A DNA stretch of 64,000 nt from Apteryx mantelli (lineage: Eukaryota; Chordata; Aves; Apterygiformes; Apterygidae), in contig NC_089980.1 of the NCBI RefSeq assembly GCF_036417845.1, forward strand, positions 46,002,501-46,066,500, read 5' to 3'. The stretch's first letter is position 1, and each line of letters begins with the position of its first letter. Both the position numbers and the translations under genes were made by a program. Below the pieces are notes generated by a model, which saw only the letters and a list, made by a program, of their open reading frames with translations, was not told the origin of the DNA and did not search any database. Below, one piece after another: positions 11,551 to 24,466 of this stretch.

Positions 11551-11551
11551 C
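11516..11551. repeat. (CAT)n microsatellite, about 12 units
   Basis: A perfect run of CAT/ATC trinucleotides directly after the AATAAT tail of the upstream retroposon. It probably grew from that tail. Likely polymorphic between individuals. Confidence 0.95.
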
Positions 11552-14500
11552 TATGCTCTTCTCTTTCACAAAAAAATAAATCTAAAAGAACAGGCTCTGC
11601 TTTCTTTTAATTTTGTGAAAAATGCAAAGAGATAAACTTTTCAATCAGATATTCTAATATAAGATTTGCTTTTGGCTCTGTGAGCCCTCCCACCACTGGT
11701 TACTCAGTGTGACAAAACAAGAAATGAAAGTGGCACCCTAATTTCCATTAAAAAAACCTGTACACAGTACTTATTGGCTTTCTCCCTGCAAAAATCACTG
11801 TGAAAAAGGAAAATAAAATCTAGTGTTAAAATGAGTAGGTAGTTACTTTCTATTTGTTCCATAGGCTGTAGTATGTATTATCAGTGAATAAGTAATTAGG
11901 ATATTTCCCAAAGTCATCTTTCTAGCTGTCTCCATTGTCTTTAGCTCAGCTCTTTCCACAGCAATGTTTGAAGATTTAAAAGGAATCTGCACATTTATTT
12001 CACAGATAAGCCTTGAAAACTCTAAACAACCTCTGTCCCAAAAAACATATAGTAGAAGATGAAAGTGAATTTGCATGCCTGGTAGGAAGCAAAGCTTTTC
12101 CAGCAGGATGTGAAAAGAAGTGAAGATGATTAGGAAGTTTTTCTGCAGTCTTTAGGACAAAACCAAGCATTTCATTAAAGGCACGGCTTGGAAAATGAGT
12201 TACAAGTCTGTAACTTTGACTGTTGTAATATATTGCTAGACTCAAAAGCAGGTATTTTCCCTGTCTTTGAGGGACTTTTGTTGGTGGATTTGCAAACACA
12301 TGAAACATCTAGGCCAACACTTACAAGCAGTATAACCTGCTTACCTGTGTGAAGCACAGGTATGCTTCACTAATGTCTCTGGGAATTTCTCTTGCCACTT
12401 CAGTAGAGCCTTGTTTTCACTGCTGCTTCTCTGCTTCCAATTCTTGAACACACTGTCTCATCTTTAGTGGCATACTAATGCTAGCCTATGCCTGGCATAT
12501 AATCACCCTTCAACTGTTGCACTAGTTCTACTAATCATTAAGAACATAACAATAACCTCTCTGAAATTTTAGCAAAGACTAAACAAAAATTTCACATTGA
12601 AGGGAGTTGAATAACTGAGCTTCTGCTCTACTAAAATGATCAATGACTGTATTATAGCTGCACTAGGAATCAGGAATCACTCCTCAAAATTCACTTAATT
12701 TCAAGTAGGAAACTTTCAGTGTCAAAATGGTGTGACAACAATTAGTTTTTAATTAAACTTGGCACTGAGTTTCCATTTATAAGCCTGACTTTGCTCCTGC
12801 AAAGATCGACTATAAAATTTCCATCTACCCTTTAAAGGTAGAGCAGTGTCAGCTTTGTTCTTGAAAATAGGAAGTGGCCTTCACACATTATCAACTGTAA
12901 GAGCAGAATTGCTAGCCGGAGTGTTATATATAAAGCCTGAGGAAAAAAGCAAACATAAAACATCCCATCTCCTAACCCAAAGAAAAGAAAGAGAGAGTAT
13001 TTCCTTTACAAACATTTTAGCAGAAGTTTTCTGACAAAAATAGAGTTAATTAACTGAACTGTACTCAAATCAACAGCATTTTCTTTAGTAAGGAAGTAAG
13101 GAAGAACATTATATGCAGTTCATCATAGTGTGGGAAGCTGGAAGATTCTAGAGGTGGAGTTTTCTTTTCTTCCAGAAACTTTTCAGAAGAAAGTAAAAAA
13201 TGTAACCTAAAATTATAGAGACTTGTGACTTTATTATACCTTTCTCAGTGTGATTAGTGATTGCTGTATACTTCTATTTTATTTTAGTTTAGGAGTTTCA
13301 ATAAAATTTATAAAATAGAAATGAATACTGGCTTACATTTCTTTCAATGAACAGCATAAATTTGAACTTTTCTGTGCCTGAAATGCATATGAACTAGTTA
13401 ACTTAATGGTCTGATCCAGTACTCCAAATAATTATGGGTCAATCTGTTATATTTGTTAGCAATCACTAGATGTCACTGTGTCTCTACAAATGCAGGTGAA
13501 ATGGGCCTGGGATTGATTTATCAAGGAAAAATGCATATCATTAAAGTGAAATGCAAATAACTCAATTTCATATAATAGCTTCAAGTATTGTATCATTTTA
13601 TGTAACTTCAGGTTCTCCTGCATAGGTCAAACTCTTAAAAAAGCAGACTCGTATATGAACAGCCAATGATCAGAAAACCAGATAGCCAGCTAGGAGGATG
13701 CCCTAGGAAAAAGAGATACCTCTTCATTTGTTTTGTATGCAATCCATAGTTGTGACTGCTGGCACCAGCACGTTTTTTTCAGGTTGTAGTTCGTTTTATA
13801 TTTCTTTGTTTGCAATGTGTTGGCTACAAAAAAAATTGTACTCATTAATATACATGTTGTCCAATCTCTGCAAGTATTATATTATTAAAGTCCCAACCTT
13901 ATTGCAATTAGAAACTATTCTCTTTTAAAAAATTCATAGTAGCCATAAATATCAGTTTCAGAGTGGAACTCAGCATGTAAACAATGCATGATTGAGAAAG
14001 AAGTTTTTTCTTTTCTTAAGTGAACATTTTAAAAAGATTGACTGTTGCACAGAACAGCTTAAATTGTGGTTTCCAATCTTCTATTTCAGCAACAACTTTT
14101 GCTCTAGTCAAGAAAGCAAAGGTCAGGCTGACTTTTAAAGCTCTAGTGACCATTGTACATATTAGCCCTCTCAAATACTTCACGAACTATTTAGGCTGCA
14201 CAACACAGAGTGTAGATGTCACAGAGGGTTAAGATGCCTTGCTCTCAGGGACAGCAAAACACATTTCTGGTCTCTTGGAATGGCACTACCCCAGTCTGTA
14301 GCTGAGCTGTGCAGGACTGAACAGTAGGTAGAGCGGAGGCAGAAGGAGGTGCTCCTGTCAGAAGAGGAGGAAACCTGTGCCCTACTGACTGTGACATTTC
14401 AAAGTACTCACTAGAGTCTCTACACAAGTGCATGGCCTCTCACAATCTTTTTTGAACTGTTCTACCATGTGTTGTTGTCATGAGCTGCACATATGCAAGG

Positions 14501-17500
14501 GTCAGAAGGAATAAGTGGTGATACTCTCTTAACATCTGTGAACTTAATACCAGCATAAGCAGAAAGCGTTAAGACTGGCAGGTCCTTCTGAAAGTATGAG
14601 ATGCAGCATGTCTTTAGCCCTGTTCCTATGGTTGCCACAGAACAAGGAAAGAAAGTGGTGGTGAAGCACCTTTTAATTTGGGGTCAAATTCGCATGATAT
14701 GCCCAGTTACCTAGGCTGACACTTTTATAGTAGTGACAGGCAACAGTTGATATCAGCTGCAGTGTTCTGATTGATCAATCACAGCAACAGAGGCAGGATG
14801 GTCAGTGTCTTCAAGAAAATAAGAGACACATACTGGCTCAATTTGAGCCTGTTTTGCACTGGTATAAATAACTATCTGTCTTAACAGTGTCTGTGCCTTT
14901 CTTATTGGGATCCTCAAAAGAACCAGCACCTCCTGGTGTAAAACAGAGCCATATGTATTTTGGCTTCTGAACTCTGAATATACGTGAGAAATATTCCCTA
15001 GTGAAAGGACGGAACAAGTACTTGGTTAGCTCTATATCCATGAGCCTGTAGCTGCCTAAGTAGTTGAATACTTGAGGCCTTGAGACTGTGGTTAGAATTG
15101 CCTAAAACTTATTTTTTTGTACTCTGAAATATGGAAGGTTCCCCCTCCAATCCGGAATGGAAAATACAGTCATTGTCATCCCCCACAAATGTCTATGGGG
15201 TTCTTGTTTTGGTATTTTTTTCAAAATGAGACAAAGCGAACTTATCTCCTGGGGACTCCCCAGCGAGTGCCTTGCTGCAGCCCTGAGGCCTGGCACAACT
15301 CACAGCTCTGTGGCAGAGAGCCCAGAATGCTCAAAAGCCCCCATCTGTGTTGTGGCTTCCAGGCTCCTAACCCCAGATCAAGCAGCCTAAAATTTGCAAT
15401 ATCTGTACTTGGCACCCAGTCCTTCAATAGGGAGACTGAAAGTCTTGAGAGCCTCTGCTTGAGCTGGAGCTCTTAGTACTTCTGTACTTTATGTTGCCAG
15501 CCTTGGACTAACCAGAAACAAACCTTCCAGCCTTGCAAGCAGGGGAGTTGAAATCCTGGGGGCCTCTAACCATCAGCTAGCCTGAATAGCAGGTATCAAT
15601 GCTTTGCATGTTCTCTAAACATACAGGACAGGTACAGGGGGGTCACCACCAATCTGCCATTAACCAGTCCTCTGTACAAAAATGAATTCAGTCTCTCAAG
15701 CCTCAAATCAGGCCTATACCAATAGGAGCAAGATTTATGGAGAGCTGCTCTCTGAGGCACTTTGACTCTCCTCCCAAGTCTGCAATGGCAACTTCCTCAC
15801 CCTCCTTTCTGACACTGGGAAGAGCCAGGTTTTGTTTGGTCCTTCCCCTTTCCCAGCTAGGTTTTGCAGGGATGGAAATCAGAGGAGTGACTTCTCCTCC
15901 TGTTGCTGCCAGGATGGAGCCTGAAATGCTAGACTATTTCTGCTCTGCTCTGGTCTCCTTCTACTTGATCCTTTATCATTCTCCCCAAAGGGCTGAGCAA
16001 CGGACCTTTTCTGCAGAAGCTGGCATTAGCTGCCATAGCCCCAAAACAGGGCAGTGAAGACAGCAGCTAATTAGAGGGATTTCTTCTGAGTATTTTCTCA
16101 AGTGTTCCCCTCTGCAAACCACCTTTCTGGTCAAAAACTGCAAACTTTGGGTCTTCAACTTTTTCCAACCCAACTTACTTAATTTAAGCATTGCTAGAGC
16201 TGGCCAGAGCTTTAGACCTTAGAAACGCAAACTCCTGAACAACCCACTACATGAATTGTAAGAAAACTGGGCAAGTTTTTAAAGGAAATATGACTGTGCT
16301 TTGGTAAAAGTTTGTTGAAATCAAACTACTTGCAAAGAATATGTTGTTTCTGACAGATCAGCATTTTCCAATGACATTACATTTTGTCCTAAAATTCCTG
16401 AACAGCTCCAGTCAGGTCTTTATTCTGATTCAGTGACAGAAATTAGATTATCATCTACTCATGCCAGACAGCAAATCCATTATTATAAAAGGACCTGTTT
16501 CAAGCTGTGAGTTTTGCAAATTTGCAAATGATCTCATCACTACTTCAAATTGCCATTTTCAGCTCTTGAAGGGAAAATCACAGGATCCTGGGAAAGATGA
16601 ACATCAAAGGCATAGGTTTATAGTGAAATCATGTGTTCAAATGCAGCCAATGGCAACTGTTGATGAAATTTTCAGGAAGGAAGGTCAACCTTGAGCTAAA
16701 TAACTAGAAATCAGCATGTTTACACACTTCCTCCCCAATTCTGCGAATGTAAAACCACCTGTGGATGCATGTTTCTTGATTGAAGGCAAATAAGGGCAGT
16801 AAGGCAGGAAATGACAGAACTAATAATAATTTACCTAAATTCAACTCACTTGCTGTGATTAAACTGAAATGTCCCCAGATATCCAGCAGTTGGGGGCACT
16901 TACAATACTGCTAAGGGATAGCTTCACTAGAGGTATCTTCACTAGGATATTCATCTCCCTCAATATTTAGAACCGCTTTGTGTAGGATGTGCCTAAGGTC
17001 TTGTTTGGCTTAACATGTTAAACTTGCTTTTATCAGCTACATTTATTTTCTGTTTCAGTATTGCAACTCTTAAGAATCTTCTTGCCTGCAAAAAACCTGT
17101 CATACAAGAGTTTTAAGATTTTAATCCTTTAATTTCAGGTGATTGGTAGATTCAGATTCAAATTTCATGGTCCAAACTAGCCTCAGTCTATTCTGATTTA
17201 GCTTCTTGTGACTGCTAAGGAAATATGAACTACACCAGAGCAGGAGAGGCAAATGTTCAGGAAACATCTCACAAGAATTTGGCATCATCAGACTTCACCT
17301 GATAGCTTGGATTTGACATCAAAGCCACACTGAATGCAAACTTAACTGTAATATGTATTCATACATACTTCTCTTTTCAGTCCACTCTTAATCAGCATTG
17401 AATACAGTGAAAGTTGCAAAAGTCCACTATGCAGTAGGGAAATTTGTTATAATATGCATAATTTTGATTACTTGACAAAATAAACAAATAGAATAACAAG

Positions 17501-19735
17501 TATTCCTAGACTGATTTAATGATATTCAGGACTCTATGTGAGTTGAACTGAAAATGTTTACATTTACTGACCTGAAAGTGAACTTTACTTAATAGTGGGT
17601 ATACAGGGTTACCTTTCACAGTTTATATGGTATGGTGCTGGCACAATGGATGATGGATCAGGCATTTTCAGACCTGCCCCTTAATCAGAACTGCAGGAAG
17701 CAACTGAGAATGAGAATATTCTTTCTCTGGCCTTTTTTATGGAGGTATATGATTTGTTCTGAACTTCACTTGGACCTGTGCACCCAGCTTTGAGATATGG
17801 GATTTACCGTAAACTTCTTTACTGGTCGCTCAGGAACCTCTAAAGTACATAGCATGTGAGGAGCTTATTGCTTAGGTTTTACTGGACCAATGCAAATAAA
17901 ACTGTTTAAATAATAACAACATTTCTTGAACTCAGTAAACCTGGAGGACTTATAGACACAGTTAAAACGGCACACAGGCCAGGAGTATTATTAAAACTGA
18001 TTCATCTCAATGCTGTTTTAGCCTAAGCAGCTTGCAGCTGGTTTTTGTCAAGGTTACTGCCGCTGCAGCATCCTGATGAAACCAATTTAAACCTCCCTTA
18101 TTCATTTTTCTACTGTGTTGTAGCTGTCATCAGTGTATGGACCCAGTGCTAACCTCAAGGATATCTTTGAAAAATAAAGGTAGACTTGGGTTTGCAGGTT
18201 TTGATTAAACATATTAAAAACCCTATAAAATATCAGGGGCTATCTAGACCTTCAGTTCAGATTAAATTCTGAAGATTGCCATAGAAACAAATGCATTTTT
18301 TTCATACTGGGAAGAAACTAATGAACTAGAGCAGTGAGTTAAATAATTTAGAACATGAGTATGGATGACTGCTTAACTCTCAAGCAGCAAGCTTGTTCTA
18401 TTTATAGCATAGTTTCCACTTTTTTCTCCTTCTTTCCATATGTATTTTAATAATTTACTTATTCATTAATAAAATATTAGGTGAGGTCAGTAAGCCCACT
18501 GCCCTGTTCTATACCATCATGTTGAAAATGTGAGTTTAGGAGACTTACTTGTGAGATCAGATAAAGAGGGTGCATAAAAATGATCAGTTTGAGGGCAGAA
18601 GTAATGATGATAACATGTTGGCATATATGAACAGTCCTGTGACTGATTTATCAAGTGTAGTGTGATAACACTGTTGCATGACTGACAGGCTCATTCCAGA
18701 GTCTGGGATGACTCTACATAATTATCCTTCTGTCTAGAAATAAAAGGGCAAGTTGCACAATGAGACAGTTAAACAGTTCCAGGAAGGAACTATTTCCTTG
18801 GAATAAAGTGTAGTTGCAATGCGGAGAATCCCCTTGGAATTAGGTAGTGCGTTACTGAAGGCACGATCTCTTAGCTGAAAGTAGGACATGAACCAAATCT
18901 CTGCTCTTATTTGAAAGAGACACATAAAGACAAATTATTAGGGCCAAGTATTCAGACAAGTGAGAAGGCAGCAGCAAGGTCCCAAAGGCAATGGCAGAGG
19001 CTCTGGACTGCAAAATAAAGAGATAGGTGCTTTGGAGGTCAAACAGCAGTATGTTTGTATATATGTTCCCCTTGACACCAATGAATGTCACATCAGTGCT
19101 GGAGAGGTCACTGACAGATATCAATGAGCAGTTTGGTCTCCATATCTCTTTTAAGCTTTTCACTGCCAGTAATGCAAGCTCCCTTCAGCAACTGTTTTAG
19201 CTCTCACCAGCTGAAAGGGGAGCAAAGCAAAAGCTATTTAGGAAAAAGAAGACCAAGAAACTCCCGACTCTAACATATGCATCACATGACACAAGACAAG
19301 ACACACAGAGGCAAGCAGACAAGACAGTAGACAGCATAGCATCAGAAAAAAACTGAGTAGGAGGAGCATCCCTGTGGGTGAAAACAAGCCATTGACTATA
19401 ATGGACCAAATTTAAAATGCAGGGAAGCAAAATGTCAGGGAGCAACAAAAAAAAAATCACAGAAATGAGAACACTAATTGAAAAAAGACCTAAAAGGGGC
19501 AACCAAAAGAGTAAATTTTTGCAGTCAACAAGAGGGCTATTTATAGACAACATATTAAAGCTTTCAAACAATTGCATGACTTCTACCACACAGATTTTAG
19601 AAATACCAGCACCCTCCATCCCAAGCCCAAAACAATCAATCAGCAGGCTTTAATATCAGGTCAGTGGAAGATATTTTAAGTAAGGAGACAACTTTTAAAT
19701 ATCTGAGACTGCATCCAAATGAGGAAAACGGAAAA
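11552..19735. other. no gene recognised; one GC-richer block and one possible conserved element
   Basis: Mostly AT-rich DNA with no exon I can support. About 15120-16060 is clearly richer in G and C than its surroundings and gives longer open frames (15117-15476, 15737-16057), but the translations show no known domain. It may be a diverged repeat. Around 13430-13620 the sequence contains an octamer ATGCAAAT (13551-13558) and a weak CTCF-like string, which could mark a regulatory element. That is only suggestive. Confidence 0.5.
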
Positions 19736-20935
19736 TAATATAAAATCTGGCACGTTAAAAGTGAACGCATAAGAAGATTGGAAAAGAGTTTGAGGAACAC
19801 CTTGCAAAAGACATAAAATGTCATAATAAATTATTTTTCAGACAGATGAGAAGTAAAAAGTCAGCCAGAAAGTTTGTAGAGCAATAGATGGTCAAAGCAT
19901 AAAAGGGAGTGCTCAGAGAACATAAGGTCATAACAGAAACAGTAAACAATTTTTTTTTGTAGCTTTGCTCTCTGTGGAAACATTAGGAACATTTCCCCAT
20001 CAGACTTCTTCTTCCTAGTGGATGCATTTGAGGATCTGACACTGCCTGAAGTGTCAGTGGAAGAGGAATCATCAACAAAATGAATCATAACAAGTCACCA
20101 TATCCAGATGTTGTTCAGAACAGAATTGTAAAGGAATACAAGTCTGAAATAGCTAAACTATTGCATGTAGCTTGTAACCTCTTGTTTGAAACCTCCTCAA
20201 TACCATATGAATGGCATTTGATAAATTTGTCAGAAATAAGAATTTAAAAGCATTAAAACACCAGTTTTTCAGGGCTTCAGAAATGATCAGAAAAACTGCA
20301 GAACAGTAATTCCGTAGCAGTTAAATCAGCAAAAGCAGTAATAGAGAATATAATTAGTGAGCGAAAAAGGGGTTAAACACTGAAGTGGCAAAGTTTGCTG
20401 ATGATACTGTATTGTTCAGGATAATCAAAATGAAAGCTGACTGTGAAGACCTGTAGGAGATCCCTATGATGTCGAGGAGGTAATAAAATAACATGAAACC
20501 AAATGAATATAAATGTAAAGTAATGCCTGTGGGAAAAACAATTGTATACACACTTTAGACTCTGAAACAGCTTTTATCACTCGGAAGAGAGATTTTGAAA
20601 GCTCAGTTCCTAATAATGATCAATTACACAGCTAGAATGCTGAGGATTTTTAGGAAAAGAGTAGGAAAAAACAGAAAGCATCATTATGCTATTGCATGAA
20701 CCCATGGGGGACCCACCACTTGAAAACTCTGTGCACTTCCAGTACCCTTATTTCAGAAAGTTTATAGTAAAAATAGAAAAGCTAAAGAGAAGGGCAACAA
20801 GGATGATCAGTTAAGCAATGACTTCCTGGAGAGGAATGACACTCAGCCTGCAAAACAAGCAACTGAGGGATAGTATGGCAGAGGTCTGTAAACAAAGACT
20901 AGCAGTGAAAAGGTGAGTAGGAGTTAATAATCTAA
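19736..20935 (+). repeat. long decayed CR1 LINE (ORF2 reverse transcriptase)
   Basis: Sense CR1 relic following the consensus for over a kilobase. At about 19785-19860 there is the 'gagtttgaggaaca..cttgcaaaagaca' block. At 20080-20170 there is 'aataacaagtcacca..ccagatg' and the 'gtaacctcttgttt' string. At 20390-20410 the RT active-site codons F-A-D-D (20394-20405) survive. At about 20787-20813 the hallmark 'agagaagggcaacaaggatgatca' occurs, though split by base changes. All frames are broken and the element is dead. The 140-residue minus-strand open frame at 19197-19619 lies just upstream and is not a gene I recognise. The 5' limit is uncertain. Confidence 0.8.
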
Positions 20936-23900
20936 TACAAAAACTACAGATATCAAAAATTCCTAGCAGATCATGAGTTCTCAAATCCTTGTTCTGAGTA
21001 AGTATCAGGGAAATACCACTAGATACTTTCCCTGTTCTTATGCTTGGATTCTGCTTTTAGTCACTGTCAGAATAAAAAAGATTCCCTTCCTGAATCTGAG
21101 TGGAGCTGCTGCTCCGGATGTAGTGAAAGAAAGAGCAAAGGTTACTGCAAATGGAAGAGAAAGCACCATCATGAGGGGGTGAGGTGCATATCTAGAGATG
21201 GAAAAAGATCTCTGAAAATGGAAAAAAGACAAACTGCCATACTGATTGACTGAGTGGGTCTTTCCCTGCCTCCAGCTGATTTAATCAGATAAAGCTGAGT
21301 AAGATTGCCAGTTGGCTAGTGAGTCATTATCTCTGCCATTGGCCAAACATGACATTCCTCTTTATATTTCTCTGTCCATTGGCTCTCCAGTTATTTTTTT
21401 CAACTATTACTTTTGTTAAAGAAGATCTACTCCTGCTAACTGAATTTCTAATCCCTGAAGCAGTGCGAAAAAGGAGATCCAAATATCTTTCAGGTGGAAA
21501 AGGATACATCATGGAGTTGATATATTCTCAGTTTTACCCTGGTGTCTCAGTTTTACCTTCTCTTAGGAGAAGGATGCGATTCTCATGCCATGAGAAAAAT
21601 TAATTTTATTCCTCTCCTTTCCATGTTTTGAGTTTATTTGTTAAAGGCTCTTATCATGTCTGCAAAATACACAAGGTCCTGGAATTGAACCATTGTAGCA
21701 AGAGCTTCCCAAGAAAGTTGGGGATAAACAGATATGTTTTGTTTCTGCTGAACTTAAAGCAGAAGTCATTTTGGTTAAACATGTATCTCCATGGAGAAAA
21801 CATCCCTTTTAAGGCAGAACAATATTAGATTATGGGGTTATGTGACACCATTTTTCCACATTCCAGTTTAGCATTCACACAAGCTCTTCCTCCCAGATGT
21901 GACATTTCCCTGACACCTACTGAACGTCATGCGCTGGCCTGAAGGCAGTAGGTGAAAGTGACATGGCATTTAAATAAAACGTTCCCAACAGCATTGTCAT
22001 GATCTGCAATCACATGAAAATCACTACCATTTATTTACAGGGACGTGGTTAAAGATTTGTACCCAGCCCAAGGGCATAAAGCAGTGACCTAAAGTCTTAA
22101 ATAGAATTCCACTTGAAATAAAATAAAACAAAAGAAATATGCCACAGTAATAATATTTGAAAGATCTGCTGAGTGGTAAAATAAGCATTGCTTCTATTTA
22201 TCTGGCTTTCAGTCCATGGAGGACACTAAGTAATTTGTAATGCTGGAATGGTGAGACTCATGAGCATCTTTGGGATCACTTCACTTTCATACATGAAAAC
22301 TTAGTGGGAAGACATAAGATCAAAAACATGTGTCTTTTTCAGCTTGGTGTTAGATACAAAATCGAGTAAATAATAATTTCCCTTTCATTTTCCCAGTGGC
22401 TATCAGTCTTATTCACTTCAGGAATTCCAGCTATGCTCAATTTTAATTTAATATCCGAAACACTGTTGCAATGTCTACTGAAAAAGCATTTTTGTATATT
22501 TGTATATTTTAAAGAGGAATTTACAAAAAAGCTGGATTTGTTTAAACAACTGCATTTTAAAGCGTATGCGATGTTTTGTAAGAGGTACCCGGGAGACAGG
22601 ATATGGATTACAGTGAATACCATCTGCAGATGTGATGGATGGGCTTGAGAACCACGTAGAACTGGAGTATACATGAAGTGCATACATGGTATGTACCATA
22701 CTTGGCACTGCAGGCCAGGGCATGAGCCAAAGTGTGGCAGGTACTCCCATCCACGATGCCTGCTGTGGGACGCCAGATGCATTATTGCTGGCCAGAGAGC
22801 TGCCCATGGCTGGGCTGTCCTTGTTGGCCTGACAAAACAGTCATAGCAGCCAGGCTGTGCAACACACACATGGAGATACATGCTTAAACTGGTACTAATG
22901 CGTAGGATACGTCCAAACTTTCTCCCCTAGTATGTGCCTGGTCACATTGCCAAGTGAAGGCCTTGCATTTATACAAGGAAAAGGAGTAAGCTGGCTCAAG
23001 CAGGGGCCTATGCACAACACAGATGCACCCTTGATTTTGGGGAATTTTCAACCTAGTTCTCCTTCTATAAATATAACTGGAACGTATTTTTGACTGCCTA
23101 GTAAACAGGCGTTAAGATGCTGATTCTTCTGCACAACAGAAGAACCGAAGAAGCAGCCATGGCTGTTCATGACAACTACCTATTCAGTCTACATAAATTC
23201 AAGTCAGAATTACAAAGCTATTCCTTCGTTTTGGGTATCCTTGTGTTGCATTTACCACATGCTTCCACCTTCTACAGCAAATAAGGTAGGAGAACTACTG
23301 ACACTCTCAGGCATGACAAAAGCCTGCCTCACTTTCCATAGACACTACCGAACATTGAACAGAAGTGCTGCTGGACAAGGCAATAGATAAAACTCTGAAA
23401 GATTCAGTGCAGTGCTTAGCAGCAGTGAGGAAAACAAATCCACGATATATAAATAGAAACACTGCCTATAATTTGGCAGAAATAATTCTAGAATGCTTTC
23501 AAGTGGACAGCAGTATGCAAACATGAACAATATGCAGAGAGATTACTTCAATATTAAGGGACTGTCATGAAGAAAAAAGCTACTAGAGTAAGGTCTGAGC
23601 ACACATCCTGAGGTTACACAAAGGTTAACTGAACAAGTGGCCTGGTTTTCAGAGGGAAGTTTCATGAGGGGTTCCAAGGATTTCCCTCTCCCCAGTTTAT
23701 ATGCATGAGCAAAAGAAAGAAAATGATCCAGAAACAAAGAATAATATACTTAGCATTGGAATCCTCAGGCAATTAAGTCTTTCCACAAATTCAGCTGGCT
23801 TTTGAGAAAGCCCTTATATATCCAGAGCAGAGAAAACAAAAAAGAATCATTGGGAGAAACATTCAGAAAGGCAGTTTAGTTATTTGCTTGGAGGACTTAA

Positions 23901-24373
23901 AGAAATGGTGAGGAAACAGTTATGAACCAGGGATAATGACACTGCTGAATGTCTTGACTTCTTTGCATTTTGCATCTCCTTAGGCTCCTCATTAGAACCA
24001 TCTCTCTGATCTGAAACAGTAGGAGTCAGCAGGATAAATGTACTGTAAGAAACACATTTTCATCCAACAGTTCAAAAGCCTCAGTAAAAATGGTAATGCT
24101 TAATCTGTCCACTGTGGACTGTAGCAGCAGACAGCACGGATGGGGCCTCAGTGCAAGTCTTGGCTGCATGCTTTTTTAGGGAGCTTGAATAAAGATATTT
24201 ATTCTTGGAAGAAAATAAGTCAATTATTTTCTATGGCAACTGAAAAATAAACACACAAACTGGCAGCAAAATATCTATCCCCTGTTTGAAAAAAAAGACC
24301 AAGTAAAAGTTTACTTTGTAATATTCATTGCTAAACTATTTATTCAGTTAAATTCCATGTTGGCTTTTTACAG
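20936..24373. other. no gene recognised
   Basis: Contains the longest open frame of the window (minus strand, 22339-22881, 180 residues). It has no recognisable domain, no signal peptide or motif pattern, and is about as long as chance permits in 64 kb of six frames, so it is not called. A small perfect inverted repeat, TTCTTCTG with a five-base loop, is at 23124-23144. Confidence 0.55.
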
Positions 24374-24466
24374 CCATGCAGAGCTCAGCCTGCCTCCCTG
24401 GGAGCTGATGGAACGAACCCCGGGAACAGCCACGGAAGCTGAGTCTGACCCAGACCACTACTGACA
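24374..24466 (+). other. candidate splice-flanked 93-bp exon, unknown gene or lncRNA
   Basis: A GC-rich 93-base segment bounded on the left by TGGCTTTTTACAG (acceptor-like) and on the right by ACA followed by GTGAGTGG (donor-like). In one frame it reads open for 28 codons, including SLPPWELMERTPGTATEAES, and ends at TGA three bases before the donor. A stop this close to a donor is unusual for a coding terminal exon but possible for an alternative exon or a lncRNA. I do not recognise the peptide. There is no partner exon nearby that I can identify. Confidence 0.25.

Noticed and set aside
13463-13479. CTCF-like motif TCACTAGATGTCACTGT
   Set aside because: The critical GGC of the core is changed, so binding is doubtful.
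19197-19619. 140-residue minus-strand open frame with hydrophobic stretches
   Set aside because: It lies just upstream of the decayed CR1, and its hydrophobicity comes from antisense reading of A-rich sequence. No known membrane protein recognised.
22339-22881. 180-residue minus-strand open frame, the longest in the window
   Set aside because: No recognisable domain, motif or splice context. The length is about what chance gives over six frames of 64 kb.
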